The notes below the pieces were generated by a model. It did no database searches. It worked only from the letters and a program-made list of their open reading frames with translations, and was not told where the DNA came from. The translations under genes and the position numbers were made by a program. Source: Lumbricus terrestris (Eukaryota; Annelida; Clitellata; Crassiclitellata; Lumbricidae). Taken from it: a stretch of 64,000 nt of DNA. Shown piece after piece: positions 1 through 14,333 of this stretch (position 1 is the stretch's first letter; the number at the start of each line of letters is the position of its first letter). Location: positions 17,443,433 through 17,507,432 of the forward strand of contig OX457036.1 in NCBI GenBank assembly GCA_949752735.1, read 5' to 3'.

Positions 1-700
1 TATATATACTAGCTGAATTACCCGGCGTTGCCCGGGACATTTCGGATTTTGTTCAGTCACGTCTGACCACGCTCACACGCCCGGGAAATTTCGGTTTTCG
101 TCCACCGCCACGCCTGACTCCGCTCCTACGCCGCCCTTGTCACCACCCCTTCTTCCATCGGGCCCAACCCGGTCCAAGCACTTTGAGTGCCCGGCGTTGC
201 CCGTGAAATTTATGTTTTCGGTCCAACCCGCAGCTGCCACCCGCCAATGTTTACGCTATAGTCAGCATTTTTGCGAAACCGCATGCCAAAAGATCTGCCC
301 TCGGCGAAAAATGAGGTTAAAAATCTATTGGTTCATTGAAAACCGATCGGCCAAAATTATTGCGTCTTAAATAGGCTTCTGATACATACAATACGGTATA
401 GATATTAATTAACGTCAATTTTAAAACCGGCCATGACGTCATTAATGTACTGGTTTCAATCATCAATATATCATCGATGGTTTTAATGTCTGTTGATAAT
501 GATGGTTGTAGCCTATGCAAATGGCGTCTTATATTAAACACATGCGTTAGCATTGCGATAGAAAATAAAAAAAATTCAAGCTCGAGAAAGGGTAAGATTT
601 TTGGATCGCGAATTCCGGTAGTGTTTTCCGCAGGTGCTAAGAAGTTGTTTTGTAAATTATTTGAAAAAATCGGTAGCGCGGATGAGTAGATTTTTTATTA
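1..700. repeat. End of a dispersed repeat with CCCGG-rich terminus
   Basis: The window opens with TA repeats followed by CTAGCTG and then CCCGGCGTTGCCCGGG, and similar CCCGG motifs recur at about 80 and 190. A related terminus lies near 33755-33800 on the opposite strand, where CTAGCTGCACCCGG reads outward on the minus strand next to a similar AT-rich flank. I infer two copies of one dispersed family. No coding sequence was recognised here, and the class of element is unknown. Confidence 0.35.
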
Positions 701-1046
701 CGCACCCGTTGCAACTTGTGTTTTATAGTTTTAGATATATATTATTTATATTATACATCGGCATATTTGCCTAGGCATGTATTGTACCTTGGTCTATCTA
801 TACATACATATTTGAATATAACTGGATATATATACAAGTTTAAATGAGCCAGATGAGTCTTAGTGGGTCTGTTTAGGCCTTTTTCGGCTGATTCACTGAC
901 CTAAATTAATGTTACGTTGAATTTGTGATTTAGTTTGAATTTACTACACAGTTTATAACATTGCAATATCAATTGCTAATATGCGATAGTAAACAGGTCA
1001 ACCAATCAACACATAAATCTACCTTAATATACCCAACAGATGTAAC

Positions 1047-1114
1047 TTAACCCTTTACAGCACAAGAGAGCATAGGATTTCCCAGATCTACACTTTTGGT
1101 CGGTAAAGGGTTAA
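1047..1114. mobile_element. Tiny piggyBac-like MITE, TTAA-flanked
   Basis: A TTAA at 1047-1050 is followed by CCCTTTAC, and the far end reads GTAAAGGG before TTAA at 1111-1114. The 60-bp body therefore has short inverted termini beginning CCC inside a duplicated TTAA, as in piggyBac elements. It is far too short to code for anything. A second palindrome of the same design lies at 28717-28798. The assignment rests only on TTAA plus the CCC start, so a chance palindrome is possible. Confidence 0.5.
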
Positions 1115-1318
1115 GATAAATAGACATTAATCGAGTAGATGCTTTCAGTGGAAGATAGTTGCAGGCAGTTGGAGATAAAAACGTGTAAACAAGAAAGATA
1201 ACCACCCTACAGGAACAATGACCAGAAGGGCAACAGATCATTTGTGAGGCTATATAGCAAACTTAGGTATTTTGAAAGAGAGACAAAAAGCTCTAGGATG
1301 TAATTTTTGCAAACCAAC

Positions 1319-1447
1319 CTGTATTAGATCTGGTATGTCAGCTGTATGATATTGGTGCATGTGAGCATTTGCGGCTCTGAGGTTCAGAATGTATTCGTTC
1401 CTGGCAGCTGTAGACTTTACTTCACAAGCCTCCACTCTAGCATTCAT
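1319..1447 (-). CDS. FCHSD2-like: FCHSD-like exon: last F-BAR exon in window
   Basis: This 129-bp exon holds 43 whole codons, from an AG acceptor just right of 1447 to the donor GTTGGT at 1318. It encodes ARNEYILNLRAANAHMHQ, matching the ARNDYLLTLAAANAH-type segment near the end of the F-BAR region in FCHSD proteins. Both boundaries are phase 0. The next exon on the minus strand lies left of the window. Confidence 0.85.
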
Positions 1448-2893
1448 CTATTGACAAAACAGGGATAAAACAAGCACCACACTTAATCTAGCAGTACAAA
1501 GTACATACAGACCAAACCTACTTGATTATTGTCAGCCTGTGTTGGGTACTCGAATTAGCCGACCCCCACACTCAGAGAGAACTGGAGTGCTCTCAGACCC
1601 GTTTGCTCATACCTCCATCATGCAAAGCCATGATTTTTCTGTGGTTGGCTCGGCGGTATGGAATGGCCTCCCTCTTGAGCTGTGCCCGTTTCCTAGGTAA
1701 TTTTCTGACACATTCTATGAGCACTGGAAAACTGTTCCTTTTTGCTATGCTGGCTGGAGTTGGGAGCACCTATGGGCAGCTTCCTTGAAGAGGTGCTATA
1801 TAAATATTTGAATGAATGAATAAAATCATATCAAATCAAACCATGTCGTAACTGTTACTTCACTGTGTATTTTATTCAGATAACAGCCTTTCTCACAAAC
1901 ACATTAATTCAGCAGAATATCCCAACTTACCTCAGATAGTAGTAGCAATAGTAGCACATCTGGCAAATAACATGAGAACATTTTTGGTTGGCTGCTTCCG
2001 TGGATTATAGGTAAAGAGCAAAGGAGTGCGGAGTAGAAGGGAAAGGTCATGGGAATGTGAAAGACAACGCAGACATTGAGTGCAACACAGGAAAGATCGT
2101 GTTGCCACACTGGTGCACATGATCTATTCGGCCACGATACCCTACTGGCCCGCAGACCGGCGGCAGTTCATGAGTTATTGGTTACAAGGCAGGCTGCTTA
2201 TTGATAACCGAAATTGTAAATTTGATCATACTCAAAATATTTATCCAAATTGCATGCAGTGTGAAACAAAAAAAATTAAAGCATATATAACAATAATAAT
2301 CTTTGTTTTTATTATTTCAAGCGGACAAACCGCAATACAATCACGATTCAGAGCACGAACGGATGATCACAACTTACTCTCCCGCATCATCTCATTTCCC
2401 CAACACCAACAGTGTACTAGCAGTGTACCCATCATCACCGCCGAGTTGGCGGGGGGTGTAAGTGGCTGGGGGGGGTGCAAGTGGCTGGGGGGTGCAAGTG
2501 GAATAGAAATCTCAAACCAAAGTTTCTGCTCAGGCAGGGATTTGAATTCTGACCTTTAAACTGACAACTACACTATTGAGCAACAGGGTCCCCTGCAGTT
2601 GCAATGGACAGAGACAACATTGCAATTTTTTTAATATGTCGTGTAGGTAAATTGATGTTGAAAAGTATTGGTCCACACGGACAGCATGCCTTCGTTCCAT
2701 TGGCCATTGAAACTCTAGGCCATGTCAACTTAAGAGGCATCGAATTCATTACAAATTTGGGCCGTCACTTGATGAAGGCGACGGACGAAATGAGAGAAAC
2801 GACATTCCTCTACCAAAGACTTTCGGTGACCATTTAGCGCTTTAACGCTGTGGCCTTCGCGGGATCTTTTGCTGCAGTGTGACAACATTATTA

Positions 2894-2925
<32 letters not shown>

Positions 2926-5900
2926 CAGCAACAGCTCCTAGCATAATTTGTTAGACTCCTGAGGGATATTAATGTACCTTGGGAAAAAATAATAATGCCT
3001 TTTGTCTCTTCTGCCAATTGATATGACCGGTGATAGGAAGCCATTGCATATTTCAGAACAAAATACTCCCAAAGTATTTACTCCTCAGGTACTGCTTCTA
3101 CTCAGGGTTAAAAACTAAAAATAATGATATGCTGATACTCATTCAACTTGCTACTTGTACTAGAGCAGCATTTCAACGTTATCACATCAAAAAGGAGCAC
3201 AATAATTATTGCAGGCCCTAGAACTCTAATTGCTCAAATTCTCTGCTGTCAAAGTCATTGTATAATGGATGCATTTAAAATAGACAGAAAAGACACCGTA
3301 ATTGCAACGACAATGTCAACAAGCACTGCGTCTCTGTTACATTTACTTTCACAACTCTATCAAAAGCAATTAAGTCATTAGTTCACACAGCCTTTGCAAT
3401 GACCCCAGTCACGACAGTAAAGCAGGAAGAGCAACAGATCAGCTTGCAATTAAATTGATAAGTCCATTATATCGCACAACTAGACAAACATTGCTCTTAT
3501 ACATTCTATTCTTTCCTTTTATGGACCTATATAGAGCCCCATCAAGAAGCCTACTCAGGAGGGCTACCAACCAGACCAAAGTGTGGCTGGACAGTCATGG
3601 ACGGCGTCCATGCACTTAGTTTAAAATCTGAACGCCGTCCTGCCACTTGTTGGCCAGCACAGACTGGAAAGGTAGGGGGCATCCAGGCACTTCTTTTGGA
3701 AATGTAAGGGGCGTCCAGGCACTTATTTCCCCACTCTTTAAGCACTGATCCCAACGCAGCCATGGCTAAAGAAGAAAGACTTGAGTGATTTATGAAAGAA
3801 AGTTTGATTGGTCAGATGTAATATGCACAGCTCTGACGGGAGGTCATTCCAGATGGACGGCCCTACAACCGTTATAACGGGTAACCTAAACTTACAGCAA
3901 CCAGTGTACAGAGTGCAGCAGTATCAACTCAAAGTGAAAAATCCTCTGAAGTTTCATTCTACCTTTGAACTTTGTTGCTGTAGTTTTGCCAGTGATGTGA
4001 ATCTGCCAATCGCTTTGTTCTTTACTCTAAAAGAAACAAGATTTGAACCTGAGAAATCTTACCATACAAAATTCATGATTTTTAAATGAGAAAAGTTCAA
4101 ACAAGCGCAGATCCTGGAATGAATAAATTAGCATGCAACTTTATATAACGACAAAAGTACTACCATAGCCAGGTCAAAGAGCAACAATGTAGTACTTGAG
4201 TCCGGTCAAGAACTCGAGTCTGACTTAGAGACCGACTTTCTGCGGACTTGGACTCAGACAGTTACAACCTGAACTTGGACCCAGACTCAAAGACCCTGGA
4301 CTTCAATCTGATTTGCTGACTCAGTTTCTGAATCATAATTTTGGGCAGAACAGGAATCTGTATTACCATCACTACACGGAGTGGTAATTACAGTCTTAGT
4401 TGTTCCTACCATGTGTGCACTTAAAATATTTTAAAGCGAAAGAATTTCTACGCATACTCATTATGCCAGATCATCGAGAAAACTTTTAAATCCAATTGGT
4501 GTTTTTAAAGTGCAGCTTGGATAAATTATATTGTCAATCCTTTTTGCATCACATGACATAACTGAATTGAACTTTGATGCTGATGGACTTGGACCCTTAG
4601 TGACTCGAACTTGGTTCTGATAGACTCGGACTTGACTCGAATGAAGTCGACTAAACATCACTGCAGAAGAAGTCGATAGATGAGACAAATTAGAACCATA
4701 TAATACTTCAGAATTGGTTTTGTAACATCGTGTAAATTTCTATAAAACAGGAGCTATGAACAGTGAACACACATCAATACAATAGAGGTGAATTTGTTAC
4801 TTGTTGCTGGCATTGGTTGCTTTCATCCGAGCATCATACGCAATGTGCTCCTCTTCGCGATAGACTTTTTGAGACTTGTTCATCTCTTGAATTGACAACA
4901 AAATGTCCTTTTGCAGGCTATTCAACTCTTCGAAAACCTGTAACATTAAAGATTAAAGTAGCACACAAAATTCATAGAAATATACAAATATTTCAAACAG
5001 TACTAATAAAATATCAGATGCAAAAGGCAGCTTTTATCTCCGCAAAAATAAGCTGGCAACTCGCTCATTAAAACATCTCGTTAAAAAACAGAAAGCAACA
5101 ATAAAAGACATAAATGTTGGCCATGTATATAAATCACATGAAATCACATGCTGTTGTGTATTTTAAATTAATTTTCACTTTTGAGTAGGTCAAATACATG
5201 AAACAAATAATTGCATAGTTAAGATTTTCACATGCTGAATAATTAGCAACATAAAAACTGCCATCAGTGATTGCAACATTGGTGGTCCTATTTTTTCAGG
5301 ATTCTGGTTCCTCTAGGCTCTGCCGTTTCTTCCCTAAAAACTCTGATTATACTACAAGTCTAACTGTATTTCTTTTGTCGCTTTTGATCAAAACAGTCAG
5401 TTATGTCATGTGAGGCATGACATAATCGACCAATCAAACATAAGAAAATAAAAATATGATCCGCTAATATGTTTGCGAACTGCTATCTGATAGCGTCGTT
5501 CATTCTCTGTCGTTGGTCCTACAACCTGGAATGGCTTCCCTGTTACACTGCGCTTAGTTCCCAGCCCGGGTCAATCCTCTATGTTCCTTAAGAACCTCAA
5601 AAAGTCTTATTTAGCCGTGGTTGGGCCGGGAGCACTTCTGAGTAGCCCACCTTGAAGAGGTGCTATATAAACTTTTCCAAATAAATAAATATGCATAAAT
5701 GCATGCATGCATGTACGTATGTATGTATGTATGTATGCATGCATTCGGTTGTGGGGCCGTCAGTCTGGAACGAACTCTTCTAACCTTCATTCCCTCCACC
5801 TGACTAGTCAATCTTTGTTTCTTAAATCTCTTAAATCCTTTTTCTTTCGCTGTGGCTGGGCTGAGAGCGCTTCTGAGTAGATTCTTGAAGGGACACTATA

Positions 5901-8900
5901 CAAATTTTTATAATGAATGAATGAATGAATGAATGCATGTAACTGATCAGGATATTTATGTAGCACCATTTGTCACCTCTCTCAAAGACACTGCTATCAA
6001 TTGGACAATGAATAAATAGATTTCGTGATGTCTGTTCGTCGATTGCTTACCAGTTTCGCAACCTGGCTTCGATTTGCTCGGACTTGTTTACACTGTTCGG
6101 AGATCTTCTGGATGTAGGTTTCGGCAGCTGCCAGTCGCACCATGGCAACGTTCCTCGTCTCGTCGAGAACATTTTTCCACACCTCCATTAGAGTCCTGGA
6201 AAAGACCATGCGACCATTAGACGCAAAAAACACAGAGATACGGAAGTTGAATAACTGTCCATATGCATACTATACATACATGCATACATACATGCTGACA
6301 TAGAAAGATGGTCAGGTAGACATAGACACAACAGATGCAATGATGCATGTATAGTACATTGACATTCTACTGTTTTACCTGGTGGCGCAATAAAAATAAA
6401 GTTTGAAAGCTGCTAATTTAAAGCACTCTATATGCATGTACAGTAAGCAAATTTTTGTATGAAGCACAGATGAATGTGAATCCGGAGGCAACACGAACAC
6501 ATCAAATATCTTCATTCATATCCGTTTGGGTATCTGAAAGTGTGTTCACGTATAGCATACGCTTGCCTGCTTGCGGAAGGAATGATTTGTTTCCAAAGAG
6601 CATTCTAAGAAGGAAATTCAAATTCTGAATGAATACAATCTAAGAATAAAAGTGCTTCATTTAGAATTACATTGGAATGATAGATCTAGTCTGGTTTCTG
6701 CTCTACTTCAACCTGCTCTACAACCACAGAACAGACTTTAAAAAATCAGGAATTGCAATGTTATACATATGACTGTAGCAAATTCCAGATAAAAAAAACC
6801 AACACTACGCTCAGTCCTTAAACAATGATGCCATAAACAAAGACAAAACAAACAATACCCACACTCTTCCTTCAGCTTCCCTGTTCCCTCTCTCCAGATT
6901 CCCTTCCCTTCCACCTTCCTTCTTCCAGCAAAACAATCAACTTCTAAACGATCAACCCGTGCATGAACAAAGCAGAGCAAATAAAATTGTCACACGTGCC
7001 TCGTGATACACAGCGCAACAAAAACTTTCCCATGAATCGATTGAATTAAATTCTTCATCACTGGCACGAAACAATTTCTGTGATGTGTGACTGATTAAAT
7101 TAATAATTAATTAATATTACCAATACATGTTATGACATCTGAAAACACTATTAACCCTATAACAGAGGAAATAGTTGTTAAATCAAGACTGAGAATGTTC
7201 CCAATCATAATCATATGCTTAACGAACCTCATCACAGACAAATAAAAGTAAGAGCTAGTAGCAGAGGACAAGGGGCATTGGTATCAGGGGAGCTTAGCAC
7301 TCTCGAAATGATGTCAACCACTCTGGAGGAATAATTCACTAACCACTCAAACTTATCTTATTTAATTAGTTTGGAGATAACAGACAAGATTTACCAAAGG
7401 GGCAACATAAATGCGATATCTCTTTCCAAACCCAATCAGAAGAACTGAAGAATACAACTAGACTGCCACAAGGAGGTATGAGGTGATGACTGGAATGAGA
7501 GCAAAGTCTGGGGATGGAAGAAGTGCATTCCAGCAACTACAGGTCAAGTCCTTGGGAAAGCCCCCCCCGGCTGCAAGTTTTGCTCATCTGCCTACAAGAG
7601 CAAGGCAATCAGAAGACTCTTGTGACACACGAGTAATAGGTCTCGGTCCTGAGGACACATAGGAATGTAAACAAAGTCTTGGAAGGAGAAGTGCATTCCA
7701 GTAACATCCCAAATTACTGACCTCAGGTCTTGTAGGAATTGATAATTAAAATGACAGCTCTAGCAGCATTATTACCAGGAAACTGGAAGCATCAACGTGG
7801 CTGCTACATCATTCTCAGAGGATGTTTAACAAGAAACGATAATGGGTAGCCTTCAAGGAAGGGAAGTTACTTAGCAATTAATATTAAGAGCAGACTCAAA
7901 GGGATTAACATTAACAGCAATGAAAGATAACATCAGCCCAATTGTATCCGTCATAGCTCACTACAGTATCATCGAGCTAAAAATAACAAAAGAAGACGCT
8001 AAGACAAAGATCAGATCATCCTGTCTCAATTGCCTCATGCACAGTAAACCATTATCTCTCACTATGATGGGATATTTCCTGCATCTCTTGATGAGCTTAA
8101 AATGCAGTCATAACGCAATACACATGACACACACATATCCTAGTGAGAGTGCCATTGACTTAAAGGTTATAAATTTTCGATTACAATTACACGACAATGT
8201 GCTGCAACATGTCATCACATCATCCATTTAGCTGTATGCAGAAACTAGAGTCACCAGTATTAAGTCATCTTCTCTCAAGAGGGTCTTATATTGGATCCAG
8301 TCCGTAAGAGGAAGCCAGAGCATCTAAGTGTGTATCCATTCTGACACTTATGCAAAGCATGCATAATTATGGAATGGGTTCCCAGTAACTCACATATAGC
8401 TACTTCCCTGCTTTTGTTACCAAAACAGCTTAAAACGATCTTGTTCTGAAAGGATCTAGTGTTAGACCGTTGAGAATCAGTCTACTTCAGTCCTAGATAC
8501 AAATACCTGATTGCAATCAATCAATCAATCAATCAATCAGTTTTTTTTAGTAATCTCGTCTGGTTTACTCTGGAACCTTCTATTGTAATGCTCTATCATT
8601 CATTATTCAATGTTCCTCAATTCTAAATAAAACCGCATTCCCCCAACATTCCTTTGTACATAATGCTTTATTTGCAAGTGCACAGTTTTATAGAATAGAT
8701 CTACTTAAGAAAATGACTGGAATACAATATCTAACCTGACAATATAAGACCATAAATCAAAACGAAAGGTCTTCAACCAACGAAAAATAAGAGGGACAGC
8801 AAGTATAAGCCCATGCCTAAGTTTAATAAGACACAGCTCAACTGGCAAGTCTGTTACACATCACTGAAGACTTCCTGTCTTAGACTCAAAGTGTCGTGGG

Positions 8901-11900
8901 GTAACAACCCAAGAAATTCATTCTGCCTGTATTGTAGACATGCCTACAAAAGTTTAGAATCCACCCAGCAATTAGCAAAGCTGTTGCATTTAAAAAGGAT
9001 TGAAGCTGCTGAACAAGTGATAAAAGTGCGAATCCCACAGCTAAATGAATGCATATATTCACTCAATTAGTGCAGATCTAAGAAGCCACAAAACAGATGT
9101 GAAGTTGAGCTATTGACAACAAGCAATCTGACAAAATGAGACTAAGAAAACATCCGGAACTTGCAGAAACACTTCCATGCTTTGAGACTTTCTTATTTTC
9201 TCAGGACTGCTACGCTGAGAGTGCCTTTGAATAGCCAGGAGAGCCAGAGGCGCTTTTTCAGGCAAATCCTGCACTGTGAGTTGTGCATGTATGTGAGGCA
9301 CCCTTTTAGCGGCATGGCTGTGTTATGGCGACATAGAAATCATCATTGCTAAATTTGTTATTATTATTATTATAAATTCTCATATATGGTACGATACTGT
9401 CTGCCTGCCTGTCTGACACCTAGGTATCTTGACCTGGAACTGATTTCACTGCCTGCTTATTGATTCTGAATAAGCAGGTCTGTGAATAAGCTGGCTACTG
9501 AGTCTTCATGTTTTGAGTGCTGTAGAAATCTCGAGATAATATAATTATACGAGGAATAAAAGTCATCACAGTTTGAATATGATACATTTCAGTGCAATAT
9601 ATAAGTGAATACAACAGATATAACTATATATATACATATATACTATACAGCATATATAAACTATATATATTATATATAATATATAGTATATATATATACT
9701 TATGAATCGCACCTTAGCTACTCATGCTATTTAATACGTCCTTAACTGCTCTTTCTGTATCTCGGCACCTCTGCGTACTGGAATCATAGTGAAATGTTTA
9801 AAGCATCATAAATGCCATTCCTGACTACCCTTGAAAATATCCGGGGTCTAATGCAATCAGTTCCTGATATAGTCGTTTTGCTGAGTAGATAACGTTTTAC
9901 CATGAAAGAACCCCACCTTTGGTACTCATCACTATATGTTAGCAAGAAATTAACCATAGCAACTCATTTCTATATGTTCCACAAGGATTAATTTATTACA
10001 CCACCTATATTATAGCAAGAAATTAACCATAGCAACTCATTTCTATATGTTCCACAAGGATTAATCTATTACCCCACCTATATTATAGGAAGAAATTAAC
10101 CATAGCAACTCATTTCTATATGTTCCACAAGGATTAATTTATTACACCACCTATATTATAGCAAGAAATTAACCATGGCAACTCATTTCTATATGTTCCA
10201 CAAGGATTAATTTATTACACCATCTATATTATAGCAAGAAATTAACCATGGCAACTCATTTTTATATTTTCCACAAGGATTAATTTATTACACCACCTAT
10301 ATTATAGCTTGAAATTAACCATGGCAACTCATTTTTATATGTTTCAAAAGGTGAAATTTTTGCAACAGACCATTATACACCGAGTGTTATGTTCTCCAAG
10401 GTATAAATAAGTAGCCATAGATAAGCGCCGAAAGAGAAAAGCATACTTTTTCTTGATATACTCTCCAATAGACTCTCCTAATATTTTTGCTCACCGGTCA
10501 TTGAGAGAAGCAATATAAAAAATCGAAGAAAATATCAAATACTGGATCTTTGTTGTTTACAATCCACTGCTTTCTGTCATAAACAGTGGGAGAGCAGAAA
10601 TTAAAAGTATAGCTGAGAGTTAAGAATTTTGCGTGGACGAAAGGAAATCGGCTCGATGTCAATTGTTCTGGTTTCATTGAGAAAGCCATTGGTCACATAT
10701 CTCAGGATTTGATTGAAAATCCGATGGATTGAAATATAATCAATTTAGGAGAGCTACCGGTACATAATTATATGCTGAAGAAATACAACAATCTGCGACC
10801 AAAACCTAGCTGTCATGGCCTGTATATATAGGCAGACAAACATAATGCAACCCAACACAAATATAGATGTACTGCTTATAATATAACAGCTCCTCCTAAC
10901 TAAGAGAATCGGCATTTAACTAAAAACATCATATTAAATATGCACAGTTAGCCATAAACGTTCAAAGCAAAAGGGAATTTAGCAGGTTATTTTTAAAAAA
11001 AACCTGTAACCGGTGTCACATTTCTATGGTTTAGCTGCATACAGTTTATAGATGCACCTACACAATATATCATATATGATTACATTCTTCACCTTAGCTA
11101 CTCAGTTGCATTAAGACTACCCAAGCTACTCAGCACGTATCCTCAAGATATATATTTTAGCGCTATCTACTCATCACTATATGTTCCATAAGGTGTAGTA
11201 TTTGCAGCAATATATATCATATATGATTACATTCTTCACCTTAGCTACTCACACGCGGTAATAAGACTACCCAAGGTACTCAGCATATATGTTCCACAAG
11301 GTATGTATTTTAACACCAGTATATTATACATGATGATATTCCGCACCTTAGCTCTTCAATACCAGTATAATAATACCATTGCTCTTAACGTCATTTCACT
11401 TGAAGTCATTTTGACGTCATTTATTTCGCCGAAAGGACGGCTAAACACTCAGATATGCTTAGTCTCGTTAATGATAATAATAATTACAATAATAATAATA
11501 ATAATAATAATTTTTAAAAAAATAATAATTACAATGCTCTATATTGTGAAAGTATCATTGTCTGCTTGCTTTTGTTTATGAGATCAATAAACACATTAAA
11601 TTGAGAAATTTGAATATAAACATTTCTTCACCACTTCTTCTCTCAGCATAAAAGCTACCTTAGATACTCAGTATTATGTTTCCGTAATGAATTATATATA
11701 TATAATTATATTTTATACCTTAGCTACTCAATCGCAGTATTAAAACCGCCCCAACTACTCAGCACTATATGTTCCATAAGGTGTAGTATTTGCAGCAATA
11801 TATATCATATATGATTACATTCTTCACCTTAGCTACTCAAATGCAGTAATAAGACTACCCAAGGTACTCAGCATATATGTTCTTCAGGGTATGTATTTCA

Positions 11901-12108
11901 ACACCAGTATATTATACATGATAATATTCCGCACCTTAGCTCTTCAATACCAGCAAAATCATACCGTTGATTGAGACCACCGTAGAATACTAGGACGTCA
12001 TTGCTCCTAACGTCATTTCGCTTGAAGTCATTTTTGACGTCGTTTTTTGCCTAAGACACGGCTAAACACTCATATATGCCTAGTCTCGCTGATAATAATA
12101 ATGTTAAT

Positions 12109-12139
<31 letters not shown>

Positions 12140-14272
12140 GCAACAATAATAATAATAATAATAATAATTGCAATGCACTATATTGCCAAAGTATCATTGC
12201 CTGCCTGCTTCTATTTATGAGATCAATAAACACATTGAATTGAGAAAATTTGAATATAAATTTTTTTCACCACATCTTCTCTCAGCATTAAAGCTACCTT
12301 ATATACTCAGTATTATGTTTCCGTAATGTGTGATATATATATATATATAATTATATTTGAAACCTTAGCTACTCAATCGCAGTATCAAGGCAACCCTAAC
12401 TACTCAGCACTATATGTTCCATAAGGTGTAGTTTTTGCAGCAATATATCATATATGATTACATTCTTTACCTTAGCTACTCAATTGCAGCATTAAGACTA
12501 CCCAAGCTACTCAGCACGTATCTTCAAGAAATATATTTTAATCCTATCTACTCATCACTATATGTTCCATAAGGTGTAGTATTTGCTGCAACATATATCA
12601 TATATGATTACATTCTTTACCTTAGCTACTCAATTGCAGCATTAAGACTACCCAAGCTACTCAGCACGTATCTTCAGGACATATATTTTTAACCCTATCT
12701 TTCTCATCACTATATGTTCCATAAGGTGTAGTATTTGCTGCAATATATATCATATATGATTACATTCTTCACCTTAGCTACTCACATGCCGTAATAAGAC
12801 AACCCAAGGTACTCAGCATATATGTTCCACAAGGTATGTATTCTAACACCAGTATATTATACACGATGATATTCCGCATCTTAGCTCTTCAATACCAGCA
12901 TAATAATACCGTAGATTAAGACCACCGTAGATTACTACGACGTCATTGCTCATCCCTCTACTCAGTACTACAAGTTCCATAAGGTGTAGTATTTGCAGCA
13001 ATATATATGATTACATTCACCTTAGCTACTCAAATGCAGTAATAAGACCACCCAAGGTACTCAACATATATGTTCTGTGGTTTGCAATTGCACGACATGA
13101 CATTTAGTTAAGTTAATGCATTTTGTCAAAAATTATTTCCTCGTTGGGTTGTTCGCACTAGGGATAATTCGATTGCGCAGTCTTGACCTCGTGAAATGAG
13201 ATAGTGGCCTCAAAGATGGAAGGAGTTATGAATTAGGATCAATACGTGTCCTTGATCAAGCGGGGCAGCTGCGATGAGCCTTCTGTCCACCGGTCTAAAT
13301 AACTGCTCGAAGCCTCGAAGGTAGGATAGTCCTCGGGAAGATAGTGCATGGCGGATCGAGCGGTCCAATACGGCCTGCAGTCTACCGCGTTCCTGCTGCC
13401 TCGCGAATCCTTGTCATGACGGGCCGTGTATAGCGTAACGTAGAATATACTTTTATTGCAGTAATTTTTCTTGATTACGATGCTTAAAGAATACAACTGA
13501 TTTCGGAACTGTTCGGGCGAAGCCTGGACGGTCTGCAGTCCTTCTACGCTATCCGTATTTGCCGCAACAACCGGCAGTTGTTGCTGATATTTCTCAAATG
13601 CTGCAGCCACGAATTAACGTTTACTTCGATAAGTTGCCTTGTGCCCTCTGTCCTTTATAAATTTCTTCAAATAGTCTAACTTTCATCGATTAATGTCAAT
13701 CATTTTCAACTATTCGCCTGACCTATCCGCCGTTTTTGATTCTGTTTACGTGCGGTGACCTAAGACCTTTCCCGTCATACCTAGCGGGAAATAATGCTGA
13801 GGTTATTTATAGATCACATTCGCGAAAAAACAGGGCACACTTTTTAATTTTCCTTGATGAAAAACGCAAGAGAGCTCAAAATTCAACTAAAACGTCAAAG
13901 CCTGTCAATATTTGTGATAAAGTATGCTGGGTAATTTGTTTTGAAAATAAGCCACCTAGTTTTTTAGTTATATGAAATATATGTTGTGAGTAGCTATGTT
14001 ACGTTTTTACATATACCCTGATATAGGCGGTCAAATTTCAGGTCTAAAATTACCTATGAATCAACTTGAAATCTTGACTGCTCTACTGGAAGGCTGGTAC
14101 AAGACTATGTTATTAGTCTGCTTCCAAGTCAATTTCCGTCACGAAACATCTTTAAATATTTTTTTCAGGACGTCAAACGTTAGCTACTCAGCAATTCTGA
14201 GTACTTAAGGACAGTGAGTGGATAGCGTATAGGTTTTATAGCACAAAGTGAGTAGCCAATGTGCGATTCAGC

Positions 14273-14333
<61 letters not shown>

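Larger units (their letters stand above)
9703..14270. mobile_element. 4.6-kb terminal-inverted-repeat element with internal repeat arrays
   Basis: The left end at 9703 reads TGAATCGCACCTTAGCTAC and the reverse complement of the right end (14270) reads TGAATCGCACATTGGCTAC. The first 22 bases agree at 20, with patchy similarity beyond. Both ends abut TA tracts. The terminal motif CCTTAGCTACTCA is repeated many times inside (for example near 11092, 11237, 11720, 12363, 12470, 12771 and 13018), as expected for expanded subterminal repeats of a DNA transposon. No transposase was recognised. The only sizeable ORF is at 13239-13610. The superfamily is unknown, and no clear target duplication is visible beyond the TA context. 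Confidence 0.5.

Noticed and set aside
1904..2110. Candidate FCHSD exon before a strong GTAAGT donor (minus strand, about 1930)
   Set aside because: The encoded residues end in a leucine run from CTA repeats and do not resemble the F-BAR sequence needed there; the donor match is probably chance.
9942..10352. CRISPR-like periodic array
   Set aside because: The whole 73-bp unit is repeated with no unique spacers, in a metazoan transposon context.
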